From Propionivibrio sp. (lineage in GTDB: Bacteria; Pseudomonadota; Gammaproteobacteria; Burkholderiales; Rhodocyclaceae), in assembly GCF_029255185.1 (NCBI RefSeq), contig NZ_JAPUVO010000094.1, positions 1 through 45,882 of the forward strand: a stretch of 45,882 nucleotides of DNA, given 5' to 3'. Made by a program: the position numbers and the translations under genes. Within the stretch, counting starts at the first letter, position 1, and each line of letters opens with the position of its first letter. Shown here piece after piece: positions 8,668-16,605 of this stretch. The notes beneath the pieces are model-generated. The model was not told the DNA's origin, made no database searches, and worked only from the letters and a program-made list of their open reading frames with translations.

Positions 8668-9927
8668 ATGCCCAATAACGAGCAGCTGGAAGTTTTTCTC
8701 GGTCGCCAGCCTATCCTTGATCGCAACCAGCAATTGTTCGCCTACAAATTGCTTTTTCGTGATGGCCCGCTCGCTACCGGCAACCGCGCTGACATCCTTG
8801 ACCCAACGCAGGCAACGGCAACGGTGATTGCCAATACCTTTACCGAATTGGCAACCAATAACGCGCTCGGCCCCTATCGTGGCTTCATCAGCATTGACCA
8901 CGAGCTGCTGTTCAGCGACCTGATCGAAGCGCTGCCGCCGCAACTCGCTGCCTTTGAGATTCTCGATACTGTTGCGCCGACGACAGAAGTCGTCGCGCGT
9001 TGCCAGCAACTTCATGAGCATGGGTTTACCCTGGTCATCGACGACATCGAAGATATCAGCGCGGACTATCTTCCGCTGCTGGCCCTGGTCGATATCATCA
9101 AGGTCGACATCATGAAAATGGACGCCGATCGCCTGCGCGTCGTCGTGGCCCAGTTCATCCCCTTCGGTAAGAAGCTGCTGGCCGAAAAAGTGGAAACGAT
9201 CGAACAGTTTTCCTTGTGCCACAGTCTGGGCTTCGACCTGTTTCAGGGCTACTTTTTTGCCCGGCCAACAATCATCGTCGGCAAAAAGCTCAATCCTTCA
9301 CAACTGTCACTCATACGCCTGCTCGGGCTGATCCTTGAAGATGCTGAAACCGACGCCATCGAAAACGCCTTCAAACTCGAGCCCGGGCTAACCGTCAACA
9401 TGCTGCGCCTGACGAATTCGGTCAGTTGCAGCCTGGCAACGAAAATCACCTCGCTGCGACATGCCATAACAATTCTCGGTCGCCGGCAGTTGCAACGCTG
9501 GTTGCAACTACTCATTTACACCGACCCCAAGGGCGCGACGCAAGATACCCCCCCTCTGCTACAGTTGGCCGCAACCCGTGGTCGGCTGATGGAGCTGCTG
9601 GCCGACCGCGAGCACGCCAGGAACCGCGAATTCTCGGATCAGGCCTTCATGGTCGGCATCATTTCCTTGATGCCCGCCCTGATCGGCATGGCGATGGAGG
9701 ATATCGTCGAGCAGTTGCCCGTCGCTCTGCGGGTCAAACAGGCACTGACCGGGTACGGTGGAGCGCATGGTCAACTGCTGCGTCTGGTGGAAGCAACTGA
9801 ACAGACCGACCCGGTGGTGCTTGAAGAAGCGCTGCACGGCCATCCGGCAATCAACATGGATTTTCTTGGCAATTGCCTCACGCAGGCCCTGTCCTGGGCC
9901 AATCACCTTGGCCAGGAGCAAGCGTAA
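8668..9927 (+). CDS. EAL-like plus HDOD signalling protein, first of tandem pair
   Basis: The 419-residue protein has an N-terminal EAL-type fold (about residues 8-200), starting VFLGRQPILDRNQQLFAYKLLFR, and a C-terminal HDOD domain (about 205-400). This is the YuxH architecture. The EAL signature is replaced by YKLLFR and the usual metal ligands are not evident, so it is probably a non-catalytic c-di-GMP or protein-binding module rather than a phosphodiesterase. The ATG at 8668 follows AAAAAGGAATCAAC. It shares architecture and motif order with the next gene, for example HAITILGRRQLQRWLQLL in the HDOD part, so the pair arose by tandem duplication. Confidence 0.9.
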   Translation: MPNNEQLEVFLGRQPILDRNQQLFAYKLLFRDGPLATGNRADILDPTQATATVIANTFTELATNNALGPYRGFISIDHELLFSDLIEALPPQLAAFEILDTVAPTTEVVARCQQLHEHGFTLVIDDIEDISADYLPLLALVDIIKVDIMKMDADRLRVVVAQFIPFGKKLLAEKVETIEQFSLCHSLGFDLFQGYFFARPTIIVGKKLNPSQLSLIRLLGLILEDAETDAIENAFKLEPGLTVNMLRLTNSVSCSLATKITSLRHAITILGRRQLQRWLQLLIYTDPKGATQDTPPLLQLAATRGRLMELLADREHARNREFSDQAFMVGIISLMPALIGMAMEDIVEQLPVALRVKQALTGYGGAHGQLLRLVEATEQTDPVVLEEALHGHPAINMDFLGNCLTQALSWANHLGQEQA

Positions 9928-9955
9928 TCGCCCCTTAAGCAAACCCGCCATCCTC

Positions 9956-11212
9956 ATGAGTGACTCAGCCATCAACGAAGCCCTGCTCAGCCGCCAGCCA
10001 GTTGTCGACCTGCAGCATGAACTCTTTGGTTACGAACTGTCGCTGCAATCGCCGGCGGAGGCCAGTCGGCCCGCCACCTACGACCGATCGCGTGCGGCAA
10101 CGCTCGTCTGTGCGGTCTACGCCGAACTGGGCATCCGCAGCGCACTGGGGCGCAGCAAGGCTTTTCTGCGCGTTGACCCGGACTTTGTCCACGACGATGC
10201 GGTCGAGGCGCTGCCGTCCGATGCCGTCGTTCTCGAACTCGTTCTTAATGCCGCGCCGGATGAGCGTACACTCGAGCGCTGCCGCGCCCTACGCGATCGA
10301 CACTATGCGCTGGCGCTGGCCGATTACGTCGGCCTTGATGAATGCAGCCGGCCGTTGCTGACCATGCTCGACATCGTCAAGATCGACATCACTCGATGCG
10401 ACGATGCCATGCTGCGCGAACTCGCCGGACCCCTGGCCAAACTTCCGCTCAAACTGCTGGCCAAAGGCGTTGATACGCAAGAGCAAATGGAACGCTGTCA
10501 GAAGATTGGCTTCCAGCTTTTTCAGGGGCATTTTTTTGCCCGGCCTGAGATTGTCAGCGGACGTCGCCTTTCGGCATCGCAGGCCGCCCTGATTCAACTG
10601 ATCAACCTCGCCGGCCGTGATTCGGATACCGCCAAGATCGAAGAAGCCATGAAACACGAGCCGGCGCTCGCGGTGAATCTGCTGCGCATCGTCAATTCAG
10701 TCGGCTACGGCCTGTCGCGACCTATCGCTTCCCTACGCCACGCCATCACGCTGCTTGGCCGACGCCAATTGCAGCGCTGGCTGCAATTACTGCTCATGGC
10801 CCCCTCAGGAAAAACACCCGACGCCAGCCGTTCCCCTCTGCTGCAACTCGCCGCGCTGCGCGGCCGGATGATGGAAATGCTAATCGCATACGACCGCCCG
10901 GCTGATCAAAAACTGGCTGACCAAGCCTTCATTACCGGAATCATGTCGATGATGCCGGCAGCCCTTGGCCTACCCATGAACGAGATTTTCGAGCAGATTG
11001 CCCTCGAAGCTGAAATCATGCAGGCACTGATATCCCGTGCCGGCAGGCTCGGCAAAACACTGGCGCTGATCGATTGCTTTGATGCCGATGACGGTGCAGG
11101 GTGTGACGCCCTGCTCGCTCAACTGTCCGACCCCAGCCTGACCCGCAGCACGCTCAATACCTGCCTGATGGAGTCGCTGCGCTGGGTCAACGGCAACAGC
11201 GACGAGAACTGA
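9956..11212 (+). CDS. EAL-like plus HDOD signalling protein, second of tandem pair
   Basis: The 418-residue paralogue of the preceding gene starts 28 bases after its stop. The N-terminal part (ALLSRQPVVDLQHELFGYEL) again lacks a proper EAL motif. LDIVKIDITRCDD and LLAKGVDT keep the barrel framework, and RHAITLLGRRQLQRWLQLLL marks the HDOD domain. The two proteins differ widely outside these motifs, so the duplication is old. They could form a heterodimer; that is inference. Confidence 0.9.
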   Translation: MSDSAINEALLSRQPVVDLQHELFGYELSLQSPAEASRPATYDRSRAATLVCAVYAELGIRSALGRSKAFLRVDPDFVHDDAVEALPSDAVVLELVLNAAPDERTLERCRALRDRHYALALADYVGLDECSRPLLTMLDIVKIDITRCDDAMLRELAGPLAKLPLKLLAKGVDTQEQMERCQKIGFQLFQGHFFARPEIVSGRRLSASQAALIQLINLAGRDSDTAKIEEAMKHEPALAVNLLRIVNSVGYGLSRPIASLRHAITLLGRRQLQRWLQLLLMAPSGKTPDASRSPLLQLAALRGRMMEMLIAYDRPADQKLADQAFITGIMSMMPAALGLPMNEIFEQIALEAEIMQALISRAGRLGKTLALIDCFDADDGAGCDALLAQLSDPSLTRSTLNTCLMESLRWVNGNSDEN

Positions 11213-11226
11213 CCTGAATCTTGCCA

Positions 11227-11871
11227 TCACACAAGCTCAGCCCGCCCTTCCTGGCTCAGCAACCAGGCCCGATACACCCGCAGCGCGACATGGGCATCGT
11301 TGGCCGCATACAGTAACTGCCGCTCCGTCAGGCGGGGAGTGGCCCAGTTGCTGGTGCCAGTTTTCTTGGATTTGTGCAATTTCTCGCCGAAGAAATGCGC
11401 CACTGCCACTTTCGCACCTACCGTTCCCCGATGCCCTTGTCCGCGCAGAATCTCTCCCAGATCAAGGACGTTGGCAAGCTCGATGCCCAAACGGGATTTA
11501 AGGGCACTGCGATCATTGCCCAGGCCAAACCCGACCTTCAACAGGCGCGGCGACTCGAGCATGATTTTTAACTCGCGGGTACTGGGCAGTTGGGCGATCG
11601 GGAACAGGTAGGCCCGGTTTTCGCTCGCCATCTGGATCAGATGCGGGCCGGTCGACACCTCGCCTTTCAGAAAGGTCGGTTTTGATTCCGTGTCGAAGCC
11701 GATGACCTCGGCCGCCATCAGTGCCGCAAATGCCTCGGCCGCCAGCAGTTCCGAAGTGACCAGCGTAATATTGGCCAAGGCAATGCCCACGTAGGCTGGA
11801 AGCTCGGCGGCACTGAGCGCGGCACGGTTGAGGACGACGCCGCTCAACTCAGCATGCTGCCATGATGTCAC
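11227..11871 (-). CDS. 3'-5' exonuclease, RNase D-like DEDDy domain
   Basis: The 214-residue single-domain protein has the DEDDy exonuclease signatures: FDTESKP (Exo I), VGFGLGNDRSAL (Exo II) and LLYAANDAHVALRVY (Exo III with the tyrosine and final aspartate). It has no HRDC domain, so it is not classical RNase D. Small stand-alone members act on RNA or DNA 3' ends. The first 23 bases overlap the end of the carboxylesterase gene, so the two are probably cotranscribed. Confidence 0.88.
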   Translation of the reverse strand: MTSWQHAELSGVVLNRAALSAAELPAYVGIALANITLVTSELLAAEAFAALMAAEVIGFDTESKPTFLKGEVSTGPHLIQMASENRAYLFPIAQLPSTRELKIMLESPRLLKVGFGLGNDRSALKSRLGIELANVLDLGEILRGQGHRGTVGAKVAVAHFFGEKLHKSKKTGTSNWATPRLTERQLLYAANDAHVALRVYRAWLLSQEGRAELV

Positions 11872-12526
11872 CGAGCCATTTTCCGATCACCTTGATCTCT
11901 TCAAGGCATACCGAGTGTGGCATCGGGTAGTCATGCCACTCAAGCCGGTAACCGCGCTCGAGCAGGAAATCTCGTGCCGCCAGACCAAGCTCGATCGGCA
12001 CCACCTCATCCTCAGTGCCATGGGCAGCGAAGATCGGAATCGCCCGATTGGCCAGCACAGCTTTGTCGGCGAGCAGGCCGGGGAGCGGGAGGTAGGTTGA
12101 CAGGGCGAGGACTCCAGCCAGTTTCTCCGGATACGTCAGCGCTGTGGCGTAGGCGATGGCGCCACCCTGCGAGAATCCGGCGATGAAAATTCGATGGCTC
12201 GGAATCCCGCGCTGATTCTCGCGTGCAATCAAACGGGCAATCGCCTGGCAAGAACTGAGGATTCCGGCTTCGTCAACCAAGCGGCTGCTGATCTCCAGCG
12301 AAATAATGTCATACCACGCCGGCATCACGTAGCCCTCGTTGCAGGTGACCGGGATCGATGGCGCATGGGGAAAGATGAAACGGATTGCAAGCTCGTCAGG
12401 CAAGCCCAACTCGGGCACCACTGGCACAAAATCGGAGCCATCCGCTCCCAGGCCGTGCAACCAGATCACCGAGAATTGCGGGTTTGCGGCGGTTTCCACT
12501 TCGCTGGCGGGCAATAAGGTTTCCAA
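11849..12526 (-). CDS. Carboxylesterase/phospholipase, alpha/beta hydrolase
   Basis: The 225-residue Abhydrolase_2 family protein carries WLHGLGADGSDF (oxyanion region), the nucleophile elbow GFSQGG, an aspartate in HGTEDEVVP and a histidine in MPHSV. These complete the Ser-Asp-His triad of small cytosolic carboxylesterases (EstB type). The start codon is TTG at 12526, supported by an AGGAG six bases upstream. No ATG lies near the proper N-terminus. Confidence 0.9.
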   Translation of the reverse strand: METLLPASEVETAANPQFSVIWLHGLGADGSDFVPVVPELGLPDELAIRFIFPHAPSIPVTCNEGYVMPAWYDIISLEISSRLVDEAGILSSCQAIARLIARENQRGIPSHRIFIAGFSQGGAIAYATALTYPEKLAGVLALSTYLPLPGLLADKAVLANRAIPIFAAHGTEDEVVPIELGLAARDFLLERGYRLEWHDYPMPHSVCLEEIKVIGKWLGDIMAAC

Positions 12527-12674
12527 TGAAAGCTCCTGTAAAGATTAGTCCGGGCATTATCGCAGATGTGCGGGCCGCATCGGTGTAGCGTTGCCGGCGG
12601 CGTAAATCCGCATAAATCTGGCGGCATTAATTGACGAGGGCGTTGGGCGGCGCGAACGGTAGCGGAGCAGACAA

Positions 12675-12698
12675 CACAGGGGCCACGAAGCCCCTGTG
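12675..12698. repeat. Perfect 9-bp hairpin in an otherwise empty gap (12527-12844)
   Basis: CACAGGGGC (12675-12683) and GCCCCTGTG (12690-12698) form a perfect stem with loop CACGAA and no T tract. Nothing else convincing was seen in the 12527-12844 interval. An 89-codon reverse frame there has no recognisable content. This interval marks the start of the accessory region. Confidence 0.6.
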
Positions 12699-12844
12699 CG
12701 TAACTGAGTCTGATGCCGGTCAGAAAGGTCAGAGCACCTGATCTCGAAGATATGCAAATTCACTTGCGAAGACTCAAGAAGCCAATAGGCATAAGCGTTA
12801 CTCGAAATTTTTAGCGCAAAAGTCAAAGAGTAGTACGCAGCGGG

Positions 12845-13063
12845 GTGCGGAATTTGCGACGATACGGTTTTCAGATTGACGACACGTTCAGTGCCTCATT
12901 TCGCAAGGACTTCCCCGTGCCACAACTTCATTTGCCGATATTTCCGCGAGGCTCGACCGAGATCACGGCCAGCTTGTCGTTTAAGCGGGAAGACGATTGT
13001 CACGCACCCTCGACGATTACCCAATCCTCAACGACTGCCCATTGTCCTTTGCCGTCAGTTTAA
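12845..13063 (+). pseudogene. N-terminal fragment resembling a transposase
   Basis: The frame contains PQLHLPIFPRGSTEITASLSFKREDD written as a continuous block of about 26 residues (positions 12920-13000). It resembles the N-terminal LPIFP...ITxxLxFKRED start of a transposase family from memory. Similarity stops after KREDD, a few bases before the stop of an SDR fragment on the other strand, so the gene has been cut off there. The family call is tentative. Confidence 0.4.
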
Positions 13064-13220
13064 GAAAGAACGGTACCGCCCGTTTCATCCACACATTCGG
13101 CGCATCGTGTTTGTTGGCGTCAGCTCCAAGCACCCGTATGAGCATGTCAGTGGCGATGACACCGGGACTCACCGCGATGGCCGTGAATCCCTTGCCAACA
13201 GGGCGATTGAAAACCTGCAC
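13017..13220 (-). pseudogene. C-terminal fragment of a short-chain dehydrogenase
   Basis: This 67-residue frame contains TAIAVSPGVIATDML followed by WMKRAVPFFLKLTAKDNGQS, which match the last third of an SDR enzyme (the PG motif after the catalytic Tyr/Lys, then the C-terminal substrate loop). The Rossmann motif and YxxxK segment are missing, and the sequence upstream of 13220 does not continue the family. It is the remnant of a deleted gene butted against the transposase-like fragment. Confidence 0.7.
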
Positions 13221-13314
13221 CGAGATGCTCGTAGTTAACAGGTTTCGAGAAAACTGGCGTCTAAGAGCGCAGAATTCAGAGAATGCGGGGAGGCGAGGTT
13301 AACAGGTAGAAACG

Positions 13315-13350
13315 AAAAACCCCGCACAGACTGGCGTCTGGTGGGGGTTT
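13315..13350. terminator. Bidirectional rho-independent terminator-like hairpin
   Basis: AAACCCC (13317-13323) pairs with GGGGTTT (13344-13350), and CAGAC (13327-13331) with GTCTG (13336-13340) around a TGGC loop. The A run on the left gives five T on the minus strand, so it works best leftward, downstream of no intact gene now visible. A second inverted repeat, AGAACAT...ATGTTCT, follows at about 13366-13392. Confidence 0.65.
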
Positions 13351-13616
13351 CGTGGTGGTCTAGAACATTTGAGTTGCTACTTATGTTCTGGCGGGCCAGA
13401 AGGTACGCCAACACAAACCGTCTACGTTTCCTTGAGTACGCCTTCAGCAGAATGGTAATTAGGAAATATATTTTGAATCAGCAGATTAAAGGAGTTTCTC
13501 CTAACTCGTTTGATTCGGCTCATCTCTTAGCCATGCAGGTATATCTCGGCTATCGTGAAGCACACGCCACACTACAAGATTTGGCAAATATTGGCAAGAC
13601 GACGAGCCTCGCTTGA
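13341..13616 (+). CDS. Hypothetical ORF, doubtful
   Basis: The 91-codon frame starts inside the terminator-like hairpin, so the annotated first codons are unlikely to be used. An internal ATG at 13383 would give a 77-residue product. Base composition is more AT-rich than the flanks, suggesting foreign origin. No family was recognised. The following 13617-13829 interval has nothing convincing. Confidence 0.2.
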   Translation: MGVSWWSRTFELLLMFWRARRYANTNRLRFLEYAFSRMVIRKYILNQQIKGVSPNSFDSAHLLAMQVYLGYREAHATLQDLANIGKTTSLA

Positions 13617-13829
13617 AGCCTTATTTGTTGTCCGTGCTCAGGCCACAATCCTGAACGATGGCTTTCATTTTTGTCTCGCCTCCTTCAAACCCGGGCGACC
13701 TCTTCTTCCCTTGGTTATAGCCGTCAACCGCAACATCCAATCTTGACGACGTCTGCACCCACCTTTGGCGTCCTTGACTTCTGAGCCCGACTACGCGGTT
13801 ATGCGGGCACGTTATCAGAGGGGAAAATC

Positions 13830-14060
13830 ATGCCGACCACTTCGTATCCGATGTCACCTATCCGTGCGATTGCCATCATTCTTGCCTATGGTGCCTTGCG
13901 CTCAATGAGGACCCGATCAACGGGTTTGAGCGCCACACTGGTTGGAACTGCAGCAGTCACGCCTCCGTTGCTCCTTGGACCTTTGCCGCTGATGCCAGCA
14001 CTGGCATCAGGAATTCACGTAGATACGTTACTACCTCTGACAGTGGCTTTGGATCGATAG
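13830..14060 (+). CDS. Small ORF, copy 1 of a tiny paralogous family (3' end probably lost)
   Basis: An ATG at 13830 follows GAGGGG. The first ~30 residues, MPTTSYPMSPIRAIAIILAY and then GALRSMRTR, match a 36-residue ORF at 15583 on the far side of the abiE genes (shared pattern YP-x-(S/T)P-(I/L)R-x-IAIILA-x3-LR). After about 13920 the frame runs antisense to abiEii and is low in sense content, so the natural stop was probably lost when the cassette arrived. Function unknown. Confidence 0.4.
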   Translation: MPTTSYPMSPIRAIAIILAYGALRSMRTRSTGLSATLVGTAAVTPPLLLGPLPLMPALASGIHVDTLLPLTVALDR

Positions 14061-14835
14061 CATTTTTTCTCAAGAAGGCGTTCCACTGCTTGACCTTCTG
14101 CGGATCACTGGCGAATTCGTTGCTCAATCCGATGGGCACTCCATCAGGAAATCCGGTCTGCCGGCGTTGAAAGGTTGCGGCAATCGCTCGTGTCAAAATC
14201 TGGCTGTCGAACTCGGAATGCCTCGCCAGTACCCACAGATCGAAATAGTCCTTCATCCGGCTGTTGAGTATGCCGAGTGACGTCAGCGCCTCGAACTTCT
14301 CGGCAACCACTGTGTAACGGGGATACACCCGCAGGTGGGGTGCCGGCAACTCAGCAAGGAGAACCGGGTAATCAACTTCATCGGGGCCGGGAACGACGGC
14401 ATCCCCGAAGCCGATGTCAGCTTGGACCGGGCAACGCGCCTTGTCGAGCATGCCCAACAGCGTGACCCGGACTCCGGCGTAGTTGGCTTCCTTACGAATT
14501 TCAGACGCCTTTACAGAATCCGGATCGAACACGATCCCATCTGCCACCTCGATCCGGCAGATGTCCCGGAATACCGCTTCTACCTGCGGAATTTCCGCCG
14601 AACCGAAACCAAGAAAATCGGCGTCGTGTGTCGGACGGTGCGGCACATCGAACCACAAGTCGAACAGCAAAGCTCCCTTCAACAGAAACCGATCCCGCTC
14701 TGACGAGATGCTCAGACGGTAGATCATGCGCTCCAGCGCATACCGGATTAGCAGCAGGTTGTAGTCCAGTTTTTCCGCTCTGGCCTTGTTTAGCAGCCGG
14801 TCACGGATCGACGCCGCAAGGTTCCGACCGCTCAT
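13957..14835 (-). CDS. abiEii: AbiEii/AbiGii-family nucleotidyltransferase toxin
   Basis: The 292-residue protein has the minimal-nucleotidyltransferase pattern of type IV toxin AbiEii: FLLKGALLFDLWFD around residues 47-60, then HRPTHDADFLGFG with the DxD metal-binding pair. AbiEii/MenT-type toxins transfer nucleotides to tRNA or other targets and are neutralised at the transcriptional and protein level by AbiEi (family knowledge). The gene starts within the ATGA overlap with abiEi (14832-14835), the usual order of antitoxin then toxin. The locus can provide abortive phage defence or stabilise the island. Confidence 0.88.
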   Translation of the reverse strand: MSGRNLAASIRDRLLNKARAEKLDYNLLLIRYALERMIYRLSISSERDRFLLKGALLFDLWFDVPHRPTHDADFLGFGSAEIPQVEAVFRDICRIEVADGIVFDPDSVKASEIRKEANYAGVRVTLLGMLDKARCPVQADIGFGDAVVPGPDEVDYPVLLAELPAPHLRVYPRYTVVAEKFEALTSLGILNSRMKDYFDLWVLARHSEFDSQILTRAIAATFQRRQTGFPDGVPIGLSNEFASDPQKVKQWNAFLRKNAIDPKPLSEVVTYLREFLMPVLASAAKVQGATEA

Positions 14836-15431
14836 GACAGGCTATCCAGATATGGGCGCATTACGTTGGCCACACGGCAGACCTTTGCGTAATGCCAGAG
14901 GTCATCACTGGTCATGCGTTTCGCGTGCCACGCATCACGCAGGGCTTCCAGGGCAACGTCGAGGCCAATCTTGTTACGGTACTTGAAGCAGTCGGCGACG
15001 GTCTTGGCGACAGCAGTAACGCGGACCGTGACGCCGTCGACACCATGCTCTTCAATGCCCTCCGTCAGCGCCGCGCCGGAGAACCGGACAATTCGCAGCT
15101 TCGGGTAGTCCAGTTTGGGGGCCAGTGCTTTGTTTTCGATGGCGAGCCACACCTCGAAGGGGGCTTGAGTCGTCAGGCCGTGAAACCTCAGTGCCGAGAG
15201 CAGGCACACGACCCCTTTGGGGACGCGGCGAGCCACCTCGGCGAGTGATCCGTGTTCCGACACCTGCCGGCCCGGCAGTCTGTAAAGTCCCCGACCGACG
15301 CGCTCCAGATCTCCACGGCGGACAGCCCGAGTCAGGGAAACCCGCGGGATTCCCTGCGCAGTCAGATCTCTGGGACGAAGCAGTCCCAGAGATCGCACGA
15401 GTTCGATAAGCCGGTCGGTGGTGGTGTTCAT
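14832..15431 (-). CDS. abiEi: AbiEi-family type IV antitoxin
   Basis: About 199 residues begin MNTTTDRLIELVRSLGLLRP, followed by an N-terminal winged helix (PRDLTAQGIPRVSLTRAVRR) and a YRLPGR wing, typical of AbiEi. The C-terminal domain (DCFKYRNKIGLDVALEALRDAW) is the conserved antitoxin core. ATG 15431 is preferred; in-frame ATGs at 15440 and 15455 would overlap the promoter-like sequence. The family represses its own promoter by binding inverted repeats, and one lies immediately upstream (15443-15454). Confidence 0.87.
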   Translation of the reverse strand: MNTTTDRLIELVRSLGLLRPRDLTAQGIPRVSLTRAVRRGDLERVGRGLYRLPGRQVSEHGSLAEVARRVPKGVVCLLSALRFHGLTTQAPFEVWLAIENKALAPKLDYPKLRIVRFSGAALTEGIEEHGVDGVTVRVTAVAKTVADCFKYRNKIGLDVALEALRDAWHAKRMTSDDLWHYAKVCRVANVMRPYLDSLS

Positions 15432-15437
15432 ATGGTG

Positions 15438-15468
15438 CATAGTGTTGCACAACATCGGTAGAAGTCAA
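15438..15468 (-). promoter_or_regulatory. Candidate abiE promoter with overlapping operator
   Basis: On the minus strand a TTGACT -35 (15468-15463) is followed after 18 bases by CACTAT (15444-15439). The inverted repeat TGTTG-TG-CAACA (15454-15443) overlaps the -10. The predicted transcript start falls close to ATG 15431, so the message may have almost no leader. Position and symmetry fit AbiEi autorepression; this is inference. Confidence 0.45.
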
Positions 15469-15582
15469 TATTTACCAATGTAGCGAAACAGCCATGGGAG
15501 AACATCTCTGTGCTGCGCAGCCTTGACTTCCTTCTGGGAGTAGGTGAGTTATACGGCCATCGCGAAACCAAAAGGTATCCAT

Positions 15583-15693
15583 ATGCAGGCACCGGCTTAC
15601 CCCATAACTCCGCTGCGCCAAATCGCAATCATTCTGGCGCACTGCGTCTTGCGAATTCAGAACAAACGATTGACTGACTTACCGCCTGCTTGA
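15583..15693 (+). CDS. Small ORF, copy 2 of the tiny paralogous family
   Basis: This 36-codon ORF reads MQAPAYPITPLRQIAIILAH and then CVLRIQNKRLTDLPPA, ending in TGA at 15691-15693. It is too short for routine gene calling, but its first 25 residues parallel the ORF at 13830 at protein level, while the DNA differs at many positions, mostly in ways that keep the residues. That pattern suggests selection on a real peptide. Function unknown. It has no strong Shine-Dalgarno sequence. Nothing else convincing was seen in 15456-15744. Confidence 0.4.
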   Translation: MQAPAYPITPLRQIAIILAHCVLRIQNKRLTDLPPA

Positions 15694-15744
15694 TCCGTAC
15701 CGGTGCCCGATACAAGCTTCATGCAGTGGGTAGCAACTTTACGC

Positions 15745-16605
15745 CTAGGTCCAAAAGGAACTGCGGATTTCGATCAACCGCTTCATCATGACGGTGTCTT
15801 CATCGTCATAGGCTTGCTCGATCTCGTGGGTCTTGTCCAGGGCTTGCTTGCTCATGGCCCGTTCTTCATCCGTGCGCTCTTCATGGAGGACTTCGTCGCC
15901 ATATCTGACGCGCATGTAGTCGCAGTAGGCCGACCAACCTCCCACATCCATGGGATCCGGGCGCTTCGGGCGGACATTTACCCACCAGTCGTAGAGTTCG
16001 CCAATTTCGGTGGCATTCTTGGCTTGTGGCATCAGCTGCCCGTAGTCCGGGTAGTTGGCTTTTTCTGCATCCGTGAACACGCGATCGGGATAGCCATACC
16101 AGCTTTCGTTGTACGCCAGGCCCTTCTCCCACTCCAGGTACACCAGCCCCAACTCGGGATAGTTGAAGTGGGTGAAGTGGCGAAAGGGCCACGTTGTCTT
16201 CCAGAACGGAAGGTGGCGGTACTTGTCGGAATGGCTGATGTATTCCATCCAGGATTTCTGCTCTCTCACGAACCAGACCAGTTCGTTGAACAGGCCGTGC
16301 AGCATGCGTTCGCCGGTCTCGTGCCACTCCCCCTTCTTCAGCCCGGTGCGGCACACGTGGGTCTGCTCGACGAACCGGTTGTTGATCCAGTACGTCAGAT
16401 TGTGTAGCCGGTCCATGGGCCAGTTGACAAAGTCCTGGGCTTTATCGAGAAACTCCTCTGCAAGCCAGAAGCGCAAGGGTTTCCGGGCTTTCGCATCCTC
16501 CTTCCAATCACGCCAGCCCCCGGCGGTTTCGCTGTGCGGCTTCGTAGTGCCGCGCATCCAGTCGGCAAGCCGGGAACAGCTCCAGTAGCGAATTCGCTGT
16601 TTCAT
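15745..16605 (-). CDS. Hypothetical protein, phage-like
   Basis: The 286-residue, strongly aromatic protein (many Trp and Tyr) has no signal peptide or transmembrane helix. The opening CSRLADWMRGTTKP and the later DWWVNVRPKRPDPMD resemble uncharacterised proteins of large tailed phages, from memory. The start overlaps the stop of the upstream gene as ATGA, so both are one transcription unit. Glu/Asp-rich C-terminus. Function not recognised. Confidence 0.7.
   Translation of the reverse strand: MKQRIRYWSCSRLADWMRGTTKPHSETAGGWRDWKEDAKARKPLRFWLAEEFLDKAQDFVNWPMDRLHNLTYWINNRFVEQTHVCRTGLKKGEWHETGERMLHGLFNELVWFVREQKSWMEYISHSDKYRHLPFWKTTWPFRHFTHFNYPELGLVYLEWEKGLAYNESWYGYPDRVFTDAEKANYPDYGQLMPQAKNATEIGELYDWWVNVRPKRPDPMDVGGWSAYCDYMRVRYGDEVLHEERTDEERAMSKQALDKTHEIEQAYDDEDTVMMKRLIEIRSSFWT

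Noticed and set aside
12557-12826. 89-codon reverse frame
   Set aside because: No family resemblance, no ribosome-binding site, and it spans the hairpin at 12675-12698.
15703-16407. 234-codon plus-strand frame opposite the 286-residue phage-like gene
   Set aside because: The minus-strand gene is coupled by ATGA to its neighbour and has better amino-acid composition; the plus frame is a shadow.
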